The translations under genes were made by a program, and so were the position numbers. From Candidatus Gastranaerophilales bacterium (GTDB lineage: Bacteria > Cyanobacteriota > Vampirovibrionia > Gastranaerophilales > Gastranaerophilaceae), in NCBI GenBank assembly GCA_910587815.1, contig CAJUNK010000019.1, positions 1 to 37,023 of the forward strand: a stretch of 37,023 nucleotides of DNA, in the 5' to 3' direction. This document shows, one piece after another, positions 32,605-37,023 of this stretch (positions are counted from its first letter, which is position 1; every line of letters begins with the position of its first letter). The notes under the pieces are model-generated. The model was not told where the DNA came from. It did not search any database and saw nothing but the letters and a program-made list of their open reading frames with translations.

Positions 32605-33405
32605 TTATTCCACACTTATTATTTTTGTTTTTATAATTGCATCATCTGCTGAAGTTTTAATATTGATTACTTTGTATTCTCCTTCATTTAATGATGGGAT
32701 ATTAATGTGTTTTATGCCGTTTTCATCTAAAATTTCAAAATCTTCATTTTCATGGCCTGAAATGACTGCAATTATGTTGTTATGTCTTGCTAAAAGTGCT
32801 TTATAGGCTTCTGCATTATATGTAGATTTTAAACTATCTTTGATTTCTAATATTGGGAAATGCTGCACAATAACCACATTTTTATTTTTATATTTTTCAA
32901 GATATTTTTCCAAGATGATTAATTCTTTATCTTTATAATATCCTCTAGGCATTGATATCATTTCATTTGTGCCATCCATAAATATAAATATAAAATCATT
33001 AATTTTTTTTGCAGATGGCAGTTTTGAAACTTTATTTTTTGAAAATTTATTTAATAATCTGTAGTATTCCTTTTTATCTAAATGTTTTGCTTTTTGGGTA
33101 TCTTTATTTCCAATGCCAACATAAACAGGTTTTTTAATTTTATTTATTATTTTTGCAAACATTACAAGATCATAATTATTTGCACCTTGAATGTTATTTC
33201 CCAAAAATAATATTGCATCGTTTTTAGACAAATTGGCATCATCTTTAACCGTTAATAGCTTTTTAATAGATGGCGTCATATTATTATTTATTTTGTCTGC
33301 TTTTATGCAAGCATCTGTAATTGTGCTAAATGTTATTTCTGCGCAAATTCCTGTTTGAAAGAGTGCAAAAAGCAAAAATATAGAAAATAATTTTAAAGTT
33401 TTCAT
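32605..33405 (-). CDS. Secreted calcineurin-like phosphoesterase, degenerate
   Basis: The 266 residues have a signal peptide (1-21, LFSIFLLFALFQTGICA). The fold order of metallophosphoesterases is visible but ligands are lost: the D-x-H is absent at the start, the G-D-x-x region reads LGNNIQ, GN(H/D)D is GNKD (99-102), the following catalytic His is retained in QHFP (181-184), and the last G-H-x-H is GHEN (217-220). With about half of the metal ligands gone it is likely a pseudo-enzyme in the envelope. It is convergent with the histidine kinase and divergent from the sigma factor. Confidence 0.7.
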   Translation of the reverse strand: MKTLKLFSIFLLFALFQTGICAEITFSTITDACIKADKINNNMTPSIKKLLTVKDDANLSKNDAILFLGNNIQGANNYDLVMFAKIINKIKKPVYVGIGNKDTQKAKHLDKKEYYRLLNKFSKNKVSKLPSAKKINDFIFIFMDGTNEMISMPRGYYKDKELIILEKYLEKYKNKNVVIVQHFPILEIKDSLKSTYNAEAYKALLARHNNIIAVISGHENEDFEILDENGIKHINIPSLNEGEYKVINIKTSADDAIIKTKIISVE

Positions 33406-33487
33406 GCTGCTAATTATACCATTAAGTTTTAAAGATTGGAAACATAATTAGATTTTATGCGTCAAGTATTTTGAAGAGGAAAAAAGA

Positions 33488-34423
33488 GTGGAGGATTTTA
33501 CAGTGGAAGCTATGAATTTTGATTTTTATGATTATGAAGACGAGGATAGGGAAGAAGATGTTAAAACCTTTAATACAATTGCAAATAAAGACGAAATTTT
33601 ACAAATGTATTTAAAGGATATTGGAAAAATTAAACTTTTAAACAGGGCAAATGAAACATTGATTGGCAGGGCAATCAAAGAAGGGGATAAAAAAGAGGCA
33701 AAGATTGCAAGAAAAAAACTTATTCAAGCAAATTTAAGGCTTGTTGTAAGTATTGCAAAAAAATATACAGGCCAGGGAATTTTATTTATGGATTTAGTGC
33801 AGGAAGGTTCTTTGGGACTTATTAAGGCGGCAGAAAGGTTTGATTATACTAAAGGTTTTAAATTTTCAACCTATGCAACTTGGTGGATTAAGCAAACAAT
33901 CATAAGGGCTATTGCAAATAATTCAAGAACAATAAGAATTCCAGTGCACATGAGTGATAAAATAAGAACCTTAAAACGTGCACTAGTAAAACTTAGTGTA
34001 GATTTAGGCAGAGAACCTGATGATGTTGAACTTGCAGATTATCTTAAAATAGATGTTAAAAAAATAAAATCTATTAAAAAAGCTATGATAAAAGAGCCTG
34101 TAAGCCTTGATACGCCTGTTGCACAAGATTTATGTCTAGAAGATTATATTAAAGATGACTTTAAAAAATTGCCGGATGTGAAAACTGAAAAAGAATTTTT
34201 GGCAAATGATATTATGAAAGCACTAGAGATGCTTTCTGAAAAAGAGAGATTTATTTTAATTAATCGTTTTGGACTTTTGGATAGAAAAACCAAAACATTG
34301 GAGGAATTGGGGAAAATTTTAGGTTTTTCAAAGGAAAGGATAAGGCAAATAGAGGGGGAGGCGCTTAAAAAACTAAGAAAATCATCAGCTGCGGGTGAAT
34401 TAAAACATTATTTATGTTCATAA
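33488..34423 (+). CDS. Sigma-70 family RNA polymerase sigma factor
   Basis: The 311 residues show regions 1.2 (EILQMYLKDIGKIKLL), 2.1-2.4 (LRLVVSIAKKY, DLVQEGSLGLIKAAERFDYTKGFKFSTYATWWIKQTI), 3 (SVDLGREPDDVELADYL), and 4 (ERFILINRFGLL; TLEELGKILGFSKERIRQIEGEAL). Region 1.1 is absent, so it is either a compact primary sigma or a group 2 sigma such as those common in Cyanobacteria. GTG start with GAGGA 8 bases before. A terminator lies at 34,505. It binds core RNA polymerase and directs it to -35/-10 promoters of the kind seen in the window. Confidence 0.93.
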   Translation: MEDFTVEAMNFDFYDYEDEDREEDVKTFNTIANKDEILQMYLKDIGKIKLLNRANETLIGRAIKEGDKKEAKIARKKLIQANLRLVVSIAKKYTGQGILFMDLVQEGSLGLIKAAERFDYTKGFKFSTYATWWIKQTIIRAIANNSRTIRIPVHMSDKIRTLKRALVKLSVDLGREPDDVELADYLKIDVKKIKSIKKAMIKEPVSLDTPVAQDLCLEDYIKDDFKKLPDVKTEKEFLANDIMKALEMLSEKERFILINRFGLLDRKTKTLEELGKILGFSKERIRQIEGEALKKLRKSSAAGELKHYLCS

Positions 34424-34504
34424 AGTATTTTTTAATTTATTCATGATTATAAAGCGGCAAAACTTTTCATAAAAAATCTTTTTATACGCAATAAACGACA
34501 AAAT

Positions 34505-34537
34505 CGGGCAAATGAGAAATCAAATGCCCGTTATTTT
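34505..34537 (+). terminator. Terminator of the sigma-factor gene
   Basis: CGGGCA pairs with TGCCCG around a 14-base loop, followed by TTATTTTTT. Confidence 0.8.
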
Positions 34538-34550
34538 TTATCAGTGTATT

Positions 34551-34582
34551 AAAAAAGACGGGATTTTATTTCCCGCCTTTTT
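34551..34582 (-). terminator. Terminator of groES-groEL (bidirectional)
   Basis: GACGGGA (34,557-34,563) pairs with TCCCGCC (34,571-34,577). T tracts follow on both strands. On the minus strand it ends groEL, 22 bases after the stop. Confidence 0.85.
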
Positions 34583-34603
34583 AAGTTTTTTATTGGGCTG
34601 GTT

Positions 34604-36250
34604 TTACATCATTCCGCCCATTCCTCCCATGCCGCTCATATCAGGCATAGCAGGTTTAGATTCTTCAGGAATATCCACAACCGCAGCTTCTGTAGTAAGT
34701 AGCATTGAAGCAACGCTTGCAGCATTTTCTAATGCTGAACGTGTAACCTTTGCAGGATCTACAATACCAGATTTAAACATATCCACAAACTGGTTGTTTA
34801 GGGCATCATAGCCGTATGCACCAGCTTCTTTTCTTACTGCATCTACAATTACATCACCTTTAGCACCTGCATTGTTTGCAATTAAATTCAAAGGAATGTC
34901 AAGTGCTGCGGTTAATATCTTGTAGCCGATTTTTTCATCATCAGAACCGAAATTCTTATTTGCGATTTCTTTTTCAAGATGCTGTTGAACACGAACTAGT
35001 GCAACGCCACCACCAGGTACAATACCTTCTTCCTGTGCTGCGCGTGTAGCATTTAGTGCATCTTCAATTCTAAGTTTTGATTCTTTAAGTTCAACTTCAC
35101 TTGCTGCACCTACTTCAATAACGGCAACGCCACCAGATAGTTTTGCAATTCTTTCTTGAAGTTTTTCTTTATCATATTCTGAATCTGATGCTTCCATTTG
35201 TTTTTTAAGAAGTTTAACTCTTTCTTCAACGGCAGCTTTTGTTTCATTACCTACAACAATTGTGGTTTCATCTTTTGTAACAGTAACGCGTCTAGCACGG
35301 CCAAGCATTTGTACTGTAATATTTTCAAGCTTGATGCCAAGTTCTTCTGTGAACATTTGGCCGCCTGTGAGTACTGCAATATCTTCAAGCATTGCTTTTC
35401 TTCTGTCACCAAAACCTGGAGCCTTCACTGCAACTGCTCTTAATACTTTTCTCATTGTGTTCACAACAAGTGTTGCAAGTGCTTCACCTTCAATATCTTC
35501 AGCGATAATCAGTAATGATTTTCCATCACGTGCAACTTGTTCTAGTATCGGTACTAAATCTGCAATTAAATTAATTTTTTTGTTAACACAAAGAACGTAG
35601 GCATCTTCTAAAACAGCTTCCATTCTTTCGGCGTCGGTAATGAAGTATGGAGAGATGTATCCTTTATCAAATTGCATACCTTCAACAATTTTTTTATCTG
35701 TACCAAATGTTTTTGATTCTTCAACAGTGATAACGCCATCTGTGCCAACAGCTTCCATGCAATCTGCAATTAAATTGCCAATAAATTCGTTGTTTCCCGC
35801 AGAAATTGATGCAACTTGTGCTCTCATTTCTTTTGAATCTACAGGTTTTGACATATTTTTAATTTCAGAAATAGCTTCTTCAACGGCTTTATTGATACCT
35901 TTTTTAATACCCATAGGATTAGCGCCAGCTGTAAGATTTTTTAAACCTTCTTTAAAAATTGCTTGCGCTAAAACGCTTGCAGTTGTTGTACCATCACCTG
36001 CAACATCATTTGTTTTAGATGATACATCTTTTAATAATTGAGCACCTGCATTTTCAAGTGGGCAAGCTAATTCAATTTCTTTTGCAATTGTTACACCATC
36101 GTTAACAATTTGTGGTGAACCGTATTTTTTACCGATAATAACATTTCTGCCTTTTGGTCCAAGGGTTACTTTTACAGCATTAGCCACTTCATTCACACCC
36201 TTTAAAAGGGCTTCGCGTGCATCTGTATCAAATATAATTTTCTTTGCCAT
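34604..36250 (-). CDS. groEL: Chaperonin GroEL (Hsp60)
   Basis: GroEL is a double-ring ATP-dependent chaperonin that folds proteins with GroES. The 548 residues are full length. Seen: AREALLKGVNEVANAV, VTLGPKGRNV, DGTTTASVLA, the apical domain (KGYISPYFITD), GGGVALVR and the C-terminal Gly-Gly-Met repeat ending GMGGMM. RBS AGGAG precedes the ATG. It is 28 bases after groES on the same strand, forming the usual operon. No CIRCE operator is visible upstream of groES. Confidence 0.98.
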   Translation of the reverse strand: MAKKIIFDTDAREALLKGVNEVANAVKVTLGPKGRNVIIGKKYGSPQIVNDGVTIAKEIELACPLENAGAQLLKDVSSKTNDVAGDGTTTASVLAQAIFKEGLKNLTAGANPMGIKKGINKAVEEAISEIKNMSKPVDSKEMRAQVASISAGNNEFIGNLIADCMEAVGTDGVITVEESKTFGTDKKIVEGMQFDKGYISPYFITDAERMEAVLEDAYVLCVNKKINLIADLVPILEQVARDGKSLLIIAEDIEGEALATLVVNTMRKVLRAVAVKAPGFGDRRKAMLEDIAVLTGGQMFTEELGIKLENITVQMLGRARRVTVTKDETTIVVGNETKAAVEERVKLLKKQMEASDSEYDKEKLQERIAKLSGGVAVIEVGAASEVELKESKLRIEDALNATRAAQEEGIVPGGGVALVRVQQHLEKEIANKNFGSDDEKIGYKILTAALDIPLNLIANNAGAKGDVIVDAVRKEAGAYGYDALNNQFVDMFKSGIVDPAKVTRSALENAASVASMLLTTEAAVVDIPEESKPAMPDMSGMGGMGGMM

Positions 36251-36278
36251 AATATTTTTCTCCTATTCCTTTGTTGAA

Positions 36279-36566
36279 TTACTCTATAATAGCTAATACA
36301 TCTTTAACTGATAAGATTTTGTATTCAACATTTTCAACCTTTACATCAGTTCCTGAATATTTTGCATATAAAACTTTATCGCCGATTTTTACTTCCATAT
36401 CTTCTTTGTTGCCAGAATCTAAAGTTTTACCAGGGCCTACTGCTACTACTTCACCTTTTTGAGGTTTTTCTTTAGCAGAATCAGGAATAAAAATTCCGCC
36501 TTGTGTTTTTTCAGCATCGTCGATAACTTTGATTACAATTCTATCGCCTAATGGTTTAAGTGTCAT
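36279..36566 (-). CDS. groES: Co-chaperonin GroES (Hsp10)
   Basis: GroES caps the GroEL ring. The 95 residues include PLGDRIVIKV, the mobile loop EKTQGGIFIPDSAKEKPQKG, and VLYAKYSGTDVKV. RBS TAGGAGG is 9 bases before ATG. First gene of groES-groEL. Upstream DNA (to 36,660) shows no TTAGCACTC/GAGTGCTAA repeat, so the regulation is not by the usual HrcA type. Confidence 0.97.
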   Translation of the reverse strand: MTLKPLGDRIVIKVIDDAEKTQGGIFIPDSAKEKPQKGEVVAVGPGKTLDSGNKEDMEVKIGDKVLYAKYSGTDVKVENVEYKILSVKDVLAIIE

Positions 36567-37023
36567 AATTAATATCCTCCTATTATCTGATTATTCTTCT
36601 TTATAACACTATGATAAATGAAATTTAAAATTTTAATAAGTTTATTAACAAAAAATTAATTATTTGGTTTTTACTTTGCAGTTTGGCAGGTTGTCTTAAA
36701 CCCTGTCATCCTGAATTTATTTGGCTATTTTTGCTGAAATCTATTGATTTCTTGCAAAATGTCTGCTTTTCTACAGGATATTACCGGTGTTCTTGGTTTT
36801 CTTTCCACCTTCAATGGTCCTTGTATACAAATATCCTCATTCCAAGAAAAATTTCTAACGCAGCCACCATGGCGACGTAGGATAATTGAGTAAAAATTTG
36901 CAAAAACGTGAGATTTGCAAATTTTCACGAAATACCCACAGGAGCCAAAGCATTAAATGAACTTACCCGAAATTTAACCATCAAGGTTATGCAGGGATTA
37001 AAGTTAATGATTGAGCTTGACAA
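36567..37023. other. Right-edge region with repeats, no clear gene
   Basis: Contains a CGTCATCCTGAA-type fragment (36,704-36,722) and a sub-segment (36,905-36,960) whose reverse strand, TTTGGCTCCTGTGGGT, is close to 95-110. A minus-strand frame (36,725-36,928) reads ICIQGPLKVERKPRTPVISC but has no RBS. A plus-strand frame (from GTG at 36,908) is open to the edge and reads IPTGAKALNELTRNLT. Neither is a supported gene; both may be translated repeats or remnants. Confidence 0.35.

Noticed and set aside
34604..36566. CIRCE operator for groES-groEL
   Set aside because: The TTAGCACTC-N9-GAGTGCTAA inverted repeat was looked for upstream of groES and is not there.
36725..36928. 67-residue minus-strand ORF at the right edge
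   Set aside because: No RBS, crosses a repeat fragment, no recognisable family; left in the intergenic description.
1..37023. Reverse transcriptase, Avd or integrase gene
   Set aside because: No ORF has YxDD, a tyrosine recombinase R-H-R-Y pattern or a transposase core; hence the DGR-like block is called an orphan and the tRNA is not called an attachment site.
1..37023. CRISPR array
   Set aside because: No run of short identical repeats with regular unique spacers was seen; repeats here are dispersed or tandem pairs only.

Overview
The window is low-GC, densely coded bacterial DNA. It carries core genes (era, tmk, rnhC, groES-groEL, a sigma-70 factor, queE, a histidine tRNA) and many short genes of unknown function. 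Several proteins have signal peptides, several have a short N-terminal tail ending in a phenylalanine-lysine/arginine-glycine motif, and the metabolism looks fermentative (pyruvate decarboxylase type enzyme plus iron alcohol dehydrogenase). Together these suggest a gut anaerobe related to non-photosynthetic Cyanobacteria (Gastranaerophilales/Melainabacteria). This placement is inference from gene style; no marker phylogeny was run.

Left part (1-12,300): a repeat-rich edge, an XRE regulator, era, a membrane-anchored lysine/proline-rich protein, then a repeat cluster (3,540-3,850). Next come a DtxR-type regulator paired with a secreted VWA protein, an acetyltransferase and nitroreductase (divergent), queE overlapping a reduced-zinc-finger DnaJ, a 699-residue nucleotidyltransferase with a long N-terminal extension, a small conserved protein, and RNase HIII.

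Middle (12,400-22,400): tRNA-His(GTG) preceded by two tandem degenerate copies of its 5' neighbourhood. An autoregulated-looking trpR-trpB operon without trpA follows; its promoter is bracketed by two identical dyads. Then come an XRE/FkbM divergent pair, a thiamine-diphosphate 2-keto acid decarboxylase, an unknown secreted/membrane gene pair, a small divergent XRE module, a 600-base non-coding region with structured repeats, and the alcohol dehydrogenase.

Accessory island (22,400-27,400): a GC-rich, gene-less segment that reads like the template or variable repeat of a diversity-generating retroelement, remnants, a DNA methyltransferase, a broken ORF6N gene carrying two covarying palindromes, small HTH genes, and a regulator with four tandem GntR winged helices.

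Right part (27,500-37,023): a TPR lipoprotein-like/secreted protein with tmk, a coiled-coil MerR-like protein with an orphan soluble histidine kinase, a secreted degenerate metallophosphoesterase, a sigma factor, groEL-groES and a repeat-rich end.

Most notable: (1) the orphan DGR-like repeat at 22,405-22,665 with no reverse transcriptase in the window; (2) a two-copy, about 195-base element (3,647-3,841 and 20,708-20,903) whose stems differ in sequence but stay paired, as expected for a structured RNA or ssDNA; (3) the indole-salvage-like trpR-trpB operon; (4) the four-winged-helix GntR protein; (5) the covarying palindromes inside the ORF6N relic.
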